The notes below the pieces were generated by a model that ran no database searches, had not been told where the DNA came from, and worked only from the letters and a program-made list of their open reading frames with translations. Of a DNA stretch of 64,000 nt, positions 26,078-34,993 are shown one piece after another (the stretch's first letter is position 1; each line of letters opens with the position of its first letter). The translations under genes and the position numbers were made by a program. The DNA is from Imperialibacter roseus (GTDB lineage: Bacteria; Bacteroidota; Bacteroidia; Cytophagales; Cyclobacteriaceae), in assembly GCF_032999765.1 (NCBI RefSeq), contig NZ_CP136051.1, positions 3,572,417-3,636,416 of the forward strand, written 5' to 3'.

Positions 26078-26939
26078 GTTGTACAAAATGCGTGACTTCG
26101 GCCAGAAGCTGAACGCCACCATCGAATTCATAAGAGCAAACTTCAAAAAGCTTTTTACAACGTTGCTTTTCGTTGCTGGCCCCACTGCCCTCATCATGGG
26201 CATAGTGATGAAACAGTTTATGGGGTTTTTCATGGGCATGTCTGCCAACCCGGGGAATCCGGCTATACTGGATGACCTACCCACACTTTTCACGAACTAC
26301 TTCGTTATGTTCCTGGTGTCCATTTTTGCCAGCATTATGTTGTCACTTACAACCTATGCCTTCATGGAGCTCTACAGCCAAAAAGAAGCGTTGGAGTTTA
26401 GCGCCATGGACGTGCTTCGCAAAGCCTTGAGCAGGTTTGGCTCCACCTTTTTACTGACCATCCTCGTGGGCATTACTCTTTTCATTTCAGTCTTCTTCTT
26501 CTTTCTTCCAGCGCTCTATTTCGGGGTCGTCCTGTCGCTGGCTATTCCTATTCTTTATTTTGAGAAAGTGAGCCCGGTGGAAGCCTACAGAAGAGCATTT
26601 ACCCTTATCAAAGACAAGTGGTGGAGCACTTTCGGGCTGCTTTTCATTTCGGTAATGATTTCCTATGTGGTATCGATGATTTTCTCCGTGCCATTTTATG
26701 CTGTATACATGTTTGAGTTGGTAGGTGTGGTAGACAAAATCAACACCGACCCTAGTGCCTTTACCAATATATTCTCAAGTTGGTATATGGCCATTAGCAT
26801 GGTGATCCTGGGTGTGGGGGGCTACCTCTCCTACTCTATCCCGCTGATCGCACTCGGCTTTCAGTATTTTAATTTGGCAGAACGAAACAGCGCCCCCGGC
26901 TTGATCAATAAAATTCAGGACTTTGAAAATATTCAGTAA
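26058..26939 (+). CDS. Multi-pass membrane protein of the MoxR/DUF58 cluster
   Basis: 293 residues with six or seven membrane helices and Gly/Pro-rich loops; segments such as AIPILYFEKVSPVEAYRRAF and FTLIKDKWWSTFGLLF resemble the glycerophosphodiester phosphodiesterase membrane domain group (DUF7544-like), but no catalytic domain is attached. It starts inside the end of the SpoIIM-like gene and ends inside the start of the DUF4129 gene, so it belongs to the same operon. Probably part of the same envelope complex; function not known. Confidence 0.65.
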   Translation: MTTPKIELYKMRDFGQKLNATIEFIRANFKKLFTTLLFVAGPTALIMGIVMKQFMGFFMGMSANPGNPAILDDLPTLFTNYFVMFLVSIFASIMLSLTTYAFMELYSQKEALEFSAMDVLRKALSRFGSTFLLTILVGITLFISVFFFFLPALYFGVVLSLAIPILYFEKVSPVEAYRRAFTLIKDKWWSTFGLLFISVMISYVVSMIFSVPFYAVYMFELVGVVDKINTDPSAFTNIFSSWYMAISMVILGVGGYLSYSIPLIALGFQYFNLAERNSAPGLINKIQDFENIQ

Positions 26940-27615
26940 AGCTGTATTTGCTTTTGCTGCAACCAGCATTGCGTGGGGAGCCTGTCTGTATGCCGAAGCC
27001 AGGTGGCTGGCCGGAGAAAGAGCCTTTGACCGGGCAGCCATGGAAGCTTACAAAGCCGACCCAGCTTTTGACTACGTCAGCCTTCGGCCGGAAGGAATTT
27101 CACTTTGGGATCAATTATGGCTTTGGATATTTAGCCTGATCGGCAGGTTGTTTGGTGGGCCCAACGGACAAAATATAGGCCAAATCCTCTGGTTACTTTT
27201 TCTTGCGGCTGTGGTCGTGGGAGCAGCCTATTTGATTATTAAAATGCAGTATGGCTCCGTTTTTTCTAAATCGAATGAGGCTGGCAGTTCGGCTTTTACC
27301 GTGTATGGCGGCAGCCAGCAGGTTGACTACAACAAGCGCATCAATGAAGCATTGGAAGCGGGCGACCTTAAAATGGCCATTCGCTATTTGTATATGAAAG
27401 GCCTCACGAATCTGAGCGATCAAAACCTGCTGAAGATTCGCTCCTGGAAAACTGGCGCCGACTATGCCAGTGAGTTGAGCGGAGACCAAAAATCAAAGTT
27501 TATCCAGCTCAAGCAGGTGTTTGAGTATACCTGGTATGGAGAGTTTGAGCCGGACGAAACCGACGTTCAACTGTGCAAGGCAACAGTGGCTGACCTGGAA
27601 AAGAAAAAGGCATGA
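26923..27615 (+). CDS. DUF4129 domain protein
   Basis: 230 residues with a signal-anchor at the N-terminus, a second membrane helix (ILWLLFLAAVVVGAAYLIIK), and a C-terminal DUF4129 region: NKRINEALEAGDLKMAIRYL, LYMKGLTNL, and EYTWYGEFEPDE. No ATG precedes the signal-anchor, so a TTG at 26923 is used, giving a 17-bp overlap with the previous gene. DUF4129 proteins accompany MoxR, DUF58 and transglutaminase-like genes across bacteria. The stop overlaps the next start by 4 bp (ATGA). Confidence 0.8.
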   Translation: MKIFSKAVFAFAATSIAWGACLYAEARWLAGERAFDRAAMEAYKADPAFDYVSLRPEGISLWDQLWLWIFSLIGRLFGGPNGQNIGQILWLLFLAAVVVGAAYLIIKMQYGSVFSKSNEAGSSAFTVYGGSQQVDYNKRINEALEAGDLKMAIRYLYMKGLTNLSDQNLLKIRSWKTGADYASELSGDQKSKFIQLKQVFEYTWYGEFEPDETDVQLCKATVADLEKKKA

Positions 27616-28766
27616 ACAAAAAGGACAAAATCTTTCTTTGGGTTTTTATCGGCCTTTTCGTCGGTTACGTGATCGTGCAATACACGGCACCCAAACCGCT
27701 CGATTGGACTATCACCTTTCATGAAGATGACAAGAATCCATTCGGGGGTTTTGTGCTCATTGAAAGGCTGCCGGACATTTTTCCTGAGCTTGAGACCAGC
27801 AACTATAACTTCACGCAGCTTTTCACAGACAAAGAAAATGTTCTCGTTTTGGCACATGAAATGGAACTAAGCCCAACTGACGAGGAAAGCATCAGTGAGA
27901 TGCTCCACGCAGGTAGTTCCGTTTTTTTGGCAGCCCATCAATTTCCCCAGGCATGGCTCGATTCATTGGGCCTGAAGGTGGCGTTCAACTACAGCTTCGT
28001 TAACGAGGAGATATTCGGAGAAGATCAAATTCAATTAATCAGCCGCATAAACTCTTCTTCATCGAGGTACCCCCGGCAAATGATACAGGCAGTTTTTGAG
28101 GAAGTAGAAGCCGACAAATGGGAAATCATTGTCACCGATGAAACCGACCAGCCACTGGTAATCAAAAAAGCAGTTGGTGATGGCGAATTGATTTTATGCA
28201 GTTCGCCGCTGATCTTCACCAATTTTGGTCTGCTCTATCAGGACAACTACCGGTTTGCGGCTGGTATATTGAACCTCCTCCCTGAGCAGCGCACCCAGCT
28301 CAGCTACTTCTACCAGCTTGGCCGGCCCGAAGTTCAAACCCCGCTACGTTATATCCTTTCACAGGAAGCACTGAAATTGGCGCTTTACCTGGCTTTGGCA
28401 GCGTTACTGGTCTTTCTGATTATCGAAACACGAAGGAGGCAACGAGCCATTCCAGTGATGACACCGCCTGAGAATGCCACTTTGACTTATGTGAAAACAC
28501 TGGGCAATTTATATTTTCAGGAAGGCAATCATAAAAACCTGGCGGAAAAGATGATCCGGCACTTCATTCACCGGGTAAAGGAAAAATATTACTTGACCTT
28601 TGAGCCAACTGAGTATTTTAATCACATGCTTTCGGTGCGAAGCGAGGTACCTATTGAAGAGATCAACGCTACGCTGGCAGCGGTGATCGCTGTCAGGCAA
28701 AAGGAACAGATAAAAGGCAACGAGCTGGTGTTGCTGGCTGAAAAGCTCAACAGGATAGTGGGTTGA
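27612..28766 (+). CDS. DUF4350 domain protein
   Basis: 384 residues. One N-terminal membrane helix (FLWVFIGLFVGYVIVQYTA), then a soluble GATase-like DUF4350 fold (DKENVLVLAHEMELSPTDEE, GSSVFLAAHQFP, VGDGELILCSSPLIFTNFGL), then a second helix (LALYLALAALLVFLIIETRR) and a cytoplasmic tail of about 110 residues. The fold lacks an obvious catalytic cysteine in the expected place. Gene order DUF4129-DUF4350-MoxR-DUF58 is widely conserved and suggests one membrane machine. It follows DUF4129 with a 4-bp overlap. Confidence 0.82.
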   Translation: MNKKDKIFLWVFIGLFVGYVIVQYTAPKPLDWTITFHEDDKNPFGGFVLIERLPDIFPELETSNYNFTQLFTDKENVLVLAHEMELSPTDEESISEMLHAGSSVFLAAHQFPQAWLDSLGLKVAFNYSFVNEEIFGEDQIQLISRINSSSSRYPRQMIQAVFEEVEADKWEIIVTDETDQPLVIKKAVGDGELILCSSPLIFTNFGLLYQDNYRFAAGILNLLPEQRTQLSYFYQLGRPEVQTPLRYILSQEALKLALYLALAALLVFLIIETRRRQRAIPVMTPPENATLTYVKTLGNLYFQEGNHKNLAEKMIRHFIHRVKEKYYLTFEPTEYFNHMLSVRSEVPIEEINATLAAVIAVRQKEQIKGNELVLLAEKLNRIVG

Positions 28767-28807
28767 AAAATGTTAAAAATGGAATCAGAAGTTGACATAC
28801 AAATAGC

Positions 28808-29779
28808 ATGAGTGAATTTGAAAACAGAATTGATCTGAAACTTCTCAATGAGAAAGTAGCTAAAATAAAAACCGAAGCCAGGAAAGCGCTGGTGGGCCAG
28901 GACAAAATGCTCGACCTGATACTGGTGGCGCTGTTAGCAGAAGGCCATGTGCTGATTGAGGGCGTGCCTGGTGTGGCCAAAACGCTTACAGCAAGACTAA
29001 CAGCCCGAATGATTGATGCCGAGTTCAAGCGCATTCAGTTTACTCCCGACCTGATGCCAGCCGATGTGCTCGGCACCTCTATTTTCAACCCCAAAAAGGC
29101 TGAATTTGACTACAAGAAGGGGCCCATTTTCTCCAACCTCGTCCTCATTGACGAAATCAACAGGGCACCAGCCAAAACCCAGGCCTCGCTTTTTGAGGTA
29201 ATGGAGGAAAAGCAGGTCACCAACGACGGCACCACCTACCCACTGGATCCCCTTTTTATGGTGCTGGCTACTCAAAACCCTATTGAACAGGAAGGAACCT
29301 ACCGGCTACCCGAGGCTCAGCTGGATCGGTTCATTTTCAAAATTAAGGTCGACTACCCAAAGCTGGAAGAAGAGTTTCAGGTGCTGCACCTGGTCAATGG
29401 CAACTTTGGCTTCAAGCAGCTGAGCTTTATTCATCCTGTGATTAACCGCAAGGAGGTAATAGAAATAAGGGAAAACCTGAGGCAGATATTAACCAAAGAC
29501 TCGCTGGTGGAGTACATTGCGCACCTGGTAGGCAAAACCAGAAGCCATCCTTCCCTGTATCTTGGTGCGTCGCCAAGAGCGTCAATCGACCTGCTACGGT
29601 CATCGAAGGCCTACGCCGCTATGCAGGGCCGTGATTTCGTGACGCCCGAGGACATTCAGTACCTGTTCAAGCCAGTGGTTGACCATCGGATCATCCTCAA
29701 TCCTGAAGCTGAAATGCAAGGGCTCACCTCCACAGAAGTTTGTCAGCAAATCATTGAGCAGGTCACGGTGCCCAAGTAA
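28808..29779 (+). CDS. MoxR family AAA+ ATPase
   Basis: 323 residues. Walker A is GVPGVAKT, Walker B is [16 protein letters not shown], with the [11 protein letters not shown] and sensor 1 [21 protein letters not shown] signatures of MoxR. A C-terminal lid with the sensor-2 Arg region ([19 protein letters not shown]) follows. MoxR ATPases act as chaperones that mature or activate partner proteins, usually with a DUF58 or VWA protein; the DUF58 gene starts one base after this stop. The length and motifs are standard. Confidence 0.93.
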   Translation: MSEFENRIDLKLLNEKVAKIKTEARKALVGQDKMLDLILVALLAEGHVLIEGVPGVAKTLTARLTARMIDAEFKRIQFTPDLMPADVLGTSIFNPKKAEFDYKKGPIFSNLVLIDEINRAPAKTQASLFEVMEEKQVTNDGTTYPLDPLFMVLATQNPIEQEGTYRLPEAQLDRFIFKIKVDYPKLEEEFQVLHLVNGNFGFKQLSFIHPVINRKEVIEIRENLRQILTKDSLVEYIAHLVGKTRSHPSLYLGASPRASIDLLRSSKAYAAMQGRDFVTPEDIQYLFKPVVDHRIILNPEAEMQGLTSTEVCQQIIEQVTVPK

Positions 29780-29780
29780 A

Positions 29781-31100
29781 ATGAAGCTATTCGTTACCAA
29801 CCGGTTCTACTACAGTGCCACCGTCCTTACCATCGGGTTTGCGGCCAGCTATTTCTTTCCGGCGCTTCTCATCCCGGTTAAGCTGGTTTTCTTTGCCTTT
29901 ATGGCACTGCTGGCTGCCGATTTTCTCTTGCTGTTTATTACTGGCGGCGAGGTGAGCTGCGAAAGGGAATTGCCAGAGCGGTTCTCGAATGGTGATGACA
30001 ATGCTGTGGTCTTAAGAATAACTAACAGGTACTCATTCGGCCTGGACGTTGAGGTGCTGGATGAGCTGCCTCCTCAATTTCAGATGAGGAACCTGGCCAT
30101 TGTTCTGACTGTCGCCAGAGGTGAAACACGGCTGGCGTCTTACTTCGTTCGGCCTACTGCAAGAGGCGAATACAACTTCGGACACACCAACGTGCTGGTT
30201 ACCACCAAACTTGCCATGATCAACAGGCACTTCAAAGCCGGGCACGAACAAACGGTAAAAGTGTATCCGTCCTTTCTGCACCTTCGCAAATACGAACTGA
30301 TCGCCTTTTCTCAGCAACAGTCAATAGAAGGCCAGCGAAAGCTTCGGAAGATTGGCCATAGCATGGAGTTTGATCATATCAAGGAATATACGCCCGGCGA
30401 CGACCCACGCCACCTCAACTGGCAGGCAAGTGCCAGAAGGGGCCATTTGATGATCAACCACTATATCGATGAAAAGTCGCAGCCGATTTATAATGTGATT
30501 GATAAGAGCAGGCCAATGAAAATGCCTTTTGAAGGAATGACACTGCTCGACTACGCCATCAACGCCTCGTTGGCCATCAGCGATATTGCGCTTAAAAAAG
30601 GAGACCGGGCGGGTCTTGTTACTTTTCAGCACAAACCCGACACCATCGTACCTGCGCAAAAAGGCCCCAAACAGATGTACGTACTGATGGAAAGCCTCTA
30701 CCACGAAAAGACAGCCTTCACTGAGCATAACTTCGGAATGCTCTATGCCCAGATAACAGCGAAAATAACGTCGAGAAGCTTGCTACTGTTGTACACCAAC
30801 TTTGAGTCGTTGTATTCACTGGAGCGCCAGTTAAAGTACCTGAAGCTGCTCAATCGTAAGCATTTGGTATTGGTTATCATTTTCAGAAACACAGAACTCG
30901 ACGGACTGATTACCAATGGGGCGGGTGACCTTCGGGAGGTTTACCATCAGGCCATCGCCCAAAACATGCTCAACGAAAAGTTCGCCATACTCCAGTTGCT
31001 TCGCCAGCATGGCATCCTGAGCCTCTATACCACCCCACAAAGCCTGACAGCAGATGTCGTGAACAAGTATTTGGAGTTGAAAAGCAGAAGGGCGATTTAG
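29781..31100 (+). CDS. DUF58 domain protein
   Basis: 439 residues from the ATG at 29781. Two N-terminal membrane helices are followed by a beta-sandwich-like segment and the DUF58 signature GHSMEFDHIKEYTPGDDPRHLNWQASAR (about 215-245; key residues Glu, Tyr, Gly-Asp-Asp, Arg, Trp). The remainder has a vWA-like fold with an acidic, MIDAS-like but incomplete site (YNVIDKSRPM). It is the natural partner of the adjacent MoxR ATPase. It converges with bioA 10 bp away. Confidence 0.9.
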   Translation: MKLFVTNRFYYSATVLTIGFAASYFFPALLIPVKLVFFAFMALLAADFLLLFITGGEVSCERELPERFSNGDDNAVVLRITNRYSFGLDVEVLDELPPQFQMRNLAIVLTVARGETRLASYFVRPTARGEYNFGHTNVLVTTKLAMINRHFKAGHEQTVKVYPSFLHLRKYELIAFSQQQSIEGQRKLRKIGHSMEFDHIKEYTPGDDPRHLNWQASARRGHLMINHYIDEKSQPIYNVIDKSRPMKMPFEGMTLLDYAINASLAISDIALKKGDRAGLVTFQHKPDTIVPAQKGPKQMYVLMESLYHEKTAFTEHNFGMLYAQITAKITSRSLLLLYTNFESLYSLERQLKYLKLLNRKHLVLVIIFRNTELDGLITNGAGDLREVYHQAIAQNMLNEKFAILQLLRQHGILSLYTTPQSLTADVVNKYLELKSRRAI

Positions 31101-31109
31101 CGAAAGAAA

Positions 31110-32381
31110 CTAAGCACCCAGGAAGTCTTCAATCGCTTCATACACCCTTTGTAACTCTTCCTCCGTTATCACATAAGGCGGCAACACATAAATCACATTC
31201 CCCAGCGGCCTGATCAAAATGTTTCTTTCCAGAAAAAAGGGCATCACCTTGGTGCGTATGTCATTGAAATAAGATGTGTCGCCGGTATTGATGTCCAGCG
31301 CCAGAATCGTACCGGTAACTCTCACGTCTTTTACCCTCGCATCGCCACCGATCTTCCCGGCAAAAGCCCGATGACTTCTTTCAATCATCTGACGCTGCCG
31401 TAGACACGATTCATCGAGCAACAGCTTCATGCTGGCAATGGCAGCGGCACACGCCAAAGGATTGGCGGTAAACGAATGTCCATGAAAGAAGGTCTTTGAA
31501 AGGTCCGCCGTTGCAAAAGCCTCCACAATAAAGTCAGCCACAGCGGTAACTCCCAGCGGCAAAAAACCTCCGGTAATCCCTTTCGACATGCACATCAGGT
31601 CGGGTTTGTGGGTAGTTTGGTCTGTGGCGAAAATGGTGCCTGTTCGCCCAAAGCCGGTCATTACTTCATCAGCAATACAGATCACTTTATTTCTCCGGGC
31701 AATGCTCATCAGCTCATCCAAAATGCCCACAGAATACATATTCATGCCTCCGGCACCCTGCACCAGTGGCTCAAAAATAAAGGCCGCTACTTCGCCGGTG
31801 GCAGTAAGTTCATTTAGTCGCTCAAACGCCTGATCCTTATTCTGTTCGGTAGGGAACGGAATAAAATCCACATCAAACAGTAAAGAACCGAATGGGGCGG
31901 TAAACCCTCCCCTGTCTCCCACAGCCATGGCCCCAAAAGTGTCGCCATGATAGGCACCTTCTATGGCTATCAATCGCTTCTTAGGGGTTCCCAGGTTGTG
32001 CCAGTATTGAAGAGCGAGCTTAATAGCCACTTCCACCGACGTGCTGCCATCATCGGAATAGAAAACCTTAGAAAATTTATCCGGCAATAGGGCCAAAAGG
32101 CTTTCCGCTACCCGAATGGCCGGCTCATGCGTAAAGCCTGCAAAAATGACCTGCTCCAACTTCATGGCCTGGTCGGCAATAGCCAGGGCGATGTCTGGTT
32201 GCGCATGGCCGTGAATGTTTACCCACCACGATGACACTGCATCAAGGATTTTCCGCCCATCTTCGGTGTAAAGGTAGGCACCCTCCCCTTTCGTAACTAC
32301 TAATGGTGCAATGCCTCCCTCCAGGGGCGTGAAGGGGTGCCAAATAAGGGATTTGTCTATTTCTTGAAGCAATTTACTCAT
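31110..32381 (-). CDS. bioA: Adenosylmethionine-8-amino-7-oxononanoate aminotransferase
   Basis: BioA transfers the amino group of S-adenosylmethionine to KAPA to give DAPA. Motifs: WHPFTPLEGG at the N-terminus, WWVNIHGHAQP, FYSDDGSTSVEVAIKLA, IEGAYHGDTFGAMAVG, CIADEVMTGFGRTG and the PLP Lys in MSKGITGGFLPLG. 423 residues is normal. It is the last gene of a leftward bioF-bioD-bioA operon, and its start overlaps the bioD stop by 4 bp. Confidence 0.95.
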   Translation of the reverse strand: MSKLLQEIDKSLIWHPFTPLEGGIAPLVVTKGEGAYLYTEDGRKILDAVSSWWVNIHGHAQPDIALAIADQAMKLEQVIFAGFTHEPAIRVAESLLALLPDKFSKVFYSDDGSTSVEVAIKLALQYWHNLGTPKKRLIAIEGAYHGDTFGAMAVGDRGGFTAPFGSLLFDVDFIPFPTEQNKDQAFERLNELTATGEVAAFIFEPLVQGAGGMNMYSVGILDELMSIARRNKVICIADEVMTGFGRTGTIFATDQTTHKPDLMCMSKGITGGFLPLGVTAVADFIVEAFATADLSKTFFHGHSFTANPLACAAAIASMKLLLDESCLRQRQMIERSHRAFAGKIGGDARVKDVRVTGTILALDINTGDTSYFNDIRTKVMPFFLERNILIRPLGNVIYVLPPYVITEEELQRVYEAIEDFLGA

Positions 32382-33013
32382 TTCCAGTTTTCATTCAATT
32401 GTGCTGCGTATTTCTTCACCACTTCCTTGTCTATTTTCTCCTCCTCCTTGATATGAAGAAGCACTGGCCATCCTGTTTTTGCCATAATGATTTGCTCACT
32501 TTCCGGATTAGAAGGACCATTGAAAATAATTCCCGCTACCGGCACCTTATGCGTCTTAAGATATTCTGCCGACAACAAGGTGTGATTGATGCTTCCCAAA
32601 TAAAGATTGGCGACAAGGATGACCTCCGCCTTGAATTCTATGATCAAGTCGGAGACGAAATCATAATCATTGAGCGGCACGAGCAAACCGCCCGCCCCTT
32701 CAATGATCAGACAATTGTCGGTTTGCGGCAACTTGATCTTCGTCATGCTTATTTCAACGCCATCGGCCTTCGCTGCCGCATGGGGTGAGGCTGGCGTGTT
32801 CAGCAGGTATGCCTCCGGGTGAAATTGCGTCTTCTCATTGCTCACCAGCGATTTTACCGTATCAGTGTCCCTGGGCAGTCCGGCCTGTATTGGCTTCCAG
32901 TAGTCGGCACGAAGTGCTTCACAAACAATGGCGCTGACCAGCGTCTTCCCGCTATCGGTACCAATTGCCGTCACAAAATACCTGCTTAGAGTGGCTGGCT
33001 TAAAATCTGACAT
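32378..33013 (-). CDS. bioD: ATP-dependent dethiobiotin synthetase
   Basis: BioD closes the ureido ring of DAPA with CO2 and ATP to form dethiobiotin. The P-loop FVTAIGTDSGKTLVSAI, WKPIQAGLPRDTDTV and IIEGAGGLLVPLNDYD are family marks. 211 residues. It lies between bioF, whose end it overlaps by 28 bp, and bioA, so all three are translationally linked. Confidence 0.93.
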   Translation of the reverse strand: MSDFKPATLSRYFVTAIGTDSGKTLVSAIVCEALRADYWKPIQAGLPRDTDTVKSLVSNEKTQFHPEAYLLNTPASPHAAAKADGVEISMTKIKLPQTDNCLIIEGAGGLLVPLNDYDFVSDLIIEFKAEVILVANLYLGSINHTLLSAEYLKTHKVPVAGIIFNGPSNPESEQIIMAKTGWPVLLHIKEEEKIDKEVVKKYAAQLNENWK

Positions 33014-34116
33014 AGTGCATTTATTTCTTCTTCTGTGTTATAGGTATGCAAGCAAATTCGCAGCCTCTCCTCTCCCTCTCTCACTGTAGGTGCTAAAATC
33101 GGGCGAACATCAAATCCCTTGCTCTGTAAGGCTTTTGCCATGGCTTTTGCCCTTTCATTGCCTTGCGCAACAATAGGTTGAATGGCTGTATTGCTCTGAA
33201 TTCTCTTCATGTCAGTCTCCTCAGGAAACTGCTTTAAAAACAACGCTATCCTTTGTCTTAGTTCGGCTTGCAGATGCTGGTTTTTCGACAAGTAATTGAA
33301 TGCCTGCTCAATAGCTACCAGACTATGCAAAGGCATCGCTGTAGTATAAATAAATGGTCGGCCAAAATTCACCAGATAATCGATCAGTTCCTGGCTACCC
33401 ACTACCGCTGCGCCATGAACACCCATGGCTTTCCCAAACGTGTAAACCCTGGCAAAGAAATCATGTTCCAGGCCTAGAGAGCAAACCAAACCATTGCCTC
33501 CTTCTCCAAAAACGCCGGTACCATGCGCTTCATCTATGATCAACCTTGCTTCATATCTTTTACAAAGTGTTGCTATCTCCTTCAAGGGGGCATCGTCTCC
33601 ATCCATAGAATACACCGATTCTACCACCACAAACTTATTGCCTTCAGCAGCTTTCAGCCTTCGTTCAAGGTCCTCCAGGTCGTTGTGCAGAAAGGCAAAA
33701 GTCTGGGCTTTGCTCAACCAGGCACCTTCCTTAAGGCAAACGTGTGAAAGCTGATCGTAGATAATAGTGTCTCCTTTTTGTGCTACCGAAGAAATCAGGC
33801 AAAGGTTGGCCTGATAGCCAGACCCAAAAACCAGTGCTGCCTCAGCATTAAAAATGCCAGCCAGTTTTTGTTCCAACGCCATGGCAAAGTCGCTGTTGCC
33901 CGAAAGCAGCCTGGAGCCGGTGCCTCCGTGGGCTGGAGCTCCCAACTCGGCCAACCTGTTAGCTATCATTTGCCCAAGCGCTTGTGACCTGGCCAAGCCA
34001 AGGTAATCGTTTGAGGTAAAGTTGTGTGGTAACTGGATAGAAGGCAGAGAACGTAGATTGCCTTTGGTCTTACGCTCGTCCAACCTTTGCTGCATTTGAG
34101 GGGTGATGCTCTTCAT
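32986..34116 (-). CDS. bioF: 8-amino-7-oxononanoate synthase
   Basis: BioF condenses pimeloyl-ACP or pimeloyl-CoA with alanine to give KAPA. Visible marks of the alpha-oxoamine synthase family: NDYLGLARS, GGTGSRLLSGN, FGSGYQANL, ESVYSMDGDDAPL, IIDEAHGTGVFGEGGNG and the PLP lysine in YTFGKAMGVHGA. About 376 residues from the ATG at 34116; an in-frame TTG at 34155 would add 13 residues. No bioB, bioC or bioH is present here, so the pimelate-forming and final steps are encoded elsewhere. Confidence 0.93.
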   Translation of the reverse strand: MKSITPQMQQRLDERKTKGNLRSLPSIQLPHNFTSNDYLGLARSQALGQMIANRLAELGAPAHGGTGSRLLSGNSDFAMALEQKLAGIFNAEAALVFGSGYQANLCLISSVAQKGDTIIYDQLSHVCLKEGAWLSKAQTFAFLHNDLEDLERRLKAAEGNKFVVVESVYSMDGDDAPLKEIATLCKRYEARLIIDEAHGTGVFGEGGNGLVCSLGLEHDFFARVYTFGKAMGVHGAAVVGSQELIDYLVNFGRPFIYTTAMPLHSLVAIEQAFNYLSKNQHLQAELRQRIALFLKQFPEETDMKRIQSNTAIQPIVAQGNERAKAMAKALQSKGFDVRPILAPTVREGEERLRICLHTYNTEEEINALCQILSQPL

Positions 34117-34300
34117 AGCCACCACAAAAGTGGATGCTAAAGGCGGTATGCGCAAGGAATCAGGTAATTTGTTAATGCCATAAACCCACTAAATTGACCT
34201 TATCCTCCCGATAAATTAAGTAAGTCTGTTTTTTTTACCCGCTTCTAATAATGCAGTCACTTTTGTCGTTATTTGCATTCAGGACTAAAATTTTACAAAA

Positions 34301-34924
34301 ATGATCAAAAAGACACTTTTCCTACTAGCTATTGTTGCCATGGCGGCGTCTGCCAATGCGCAAGACATTAAGATTGGGCCAAGAATAGGCCTTACATCAT
34401 CGTCCATAAAGGTTGACAAGGAATCAACCGGCGCATCTTTGGGTGCCCAATTTGAAAGCGGCGATGCCAAAATCGGCTTCCAGGGTGGCGCATTTGCCCG
34501 GCTGGGTATAGCAGGCTTTTACTTACAGCCAGAATTGCTGTTTTCTGCAACAGGTGGCGAAATACATGTGAAAGACGTTTCTGCATCTTTGGACGAAACC
34601 AGAGAGCTTTCCTTTAAAAAATTGGATGTCCCAATCATGTTTGGAAAGAAGTTTGCCAAAATTGTTCGTGTAAACGTAGGCCCGTCGTTTAGCTACCTGC
34701 TAAAAGCCGAATCAAAAGTAGGTGACATTACGACTGACGTGAAAAATAACTACAGCAACGCCACCGTCGGTTTTCAGGCAGGTGCTGGTCTTGATCTTGG
34801 TCCACTTATACTTGATGTAAAATATGAGGGCAGCCTCAGCAAACTTGGCGATGCTGTTGGTGGCTACAACACCGACCAGCGTCAAAGCATGTGGGTGGTA
34901 GCGTTGGGATTCTCTTTCTTATAA
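34301..34924 (+). CDS. PorT-like outer membrane beta-barrel protein
   Basis: 207 residues with a Sec signal (LFLLAIVAMAASANAQ), then alternating amphipathic strands typical of small Bacteroidota barrels (KIGPRIGLTSSSIKV, FARLGIAGFYLQPELLFSAT, LDVPIMFGKKFAKI, GFQAGAGLDLGPLILDVKY), ending in a C-terminal aromatic strand (MWVVALGFSFL). Members form eight-stranded barrels. A strong hairpin with a T-run follows the gene. Role unknown. Confidence 0.85.
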   Translation: MIKKTLFLLAIVAMAASANAQDIKIGPRIGLTSSSIKVDKESTGASLGAQFESGDAKIGFQGGAFARLGIAGFYLQPELLFSATGGEIHVKDVSASLDETRELSFKKLDVPIMFGKKFAKIVRVNVGPSFSYLLKAESKVGDITTDVKNNYSNATVGFQAGAGLDLGPLILDVKYEGSLSKLGDAVGGYNTDQRQSMWVVALGFSFL

Positions 34925-34950
34925 GAAACAGCCCTCTAAACGGAACACAG

Positions 34951-34991
34951 GGGTGGAATTGACGATGGGTCGATTCCACCCTTTTCTTTTT
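34951..34991 (+). terminator. Intrinsic terminator of the beta-barrel gene
   Basis: GGGTGGAAT ... ATTCCACCC (perfect 9-bp arms, 13-nt loop) is followed by TTTTCTTTTT. It is a classic rightward terminator 27 bp after the beta-barrel gene stop. Confidence 0.8.
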
Positions 34992-34993
34992 GC

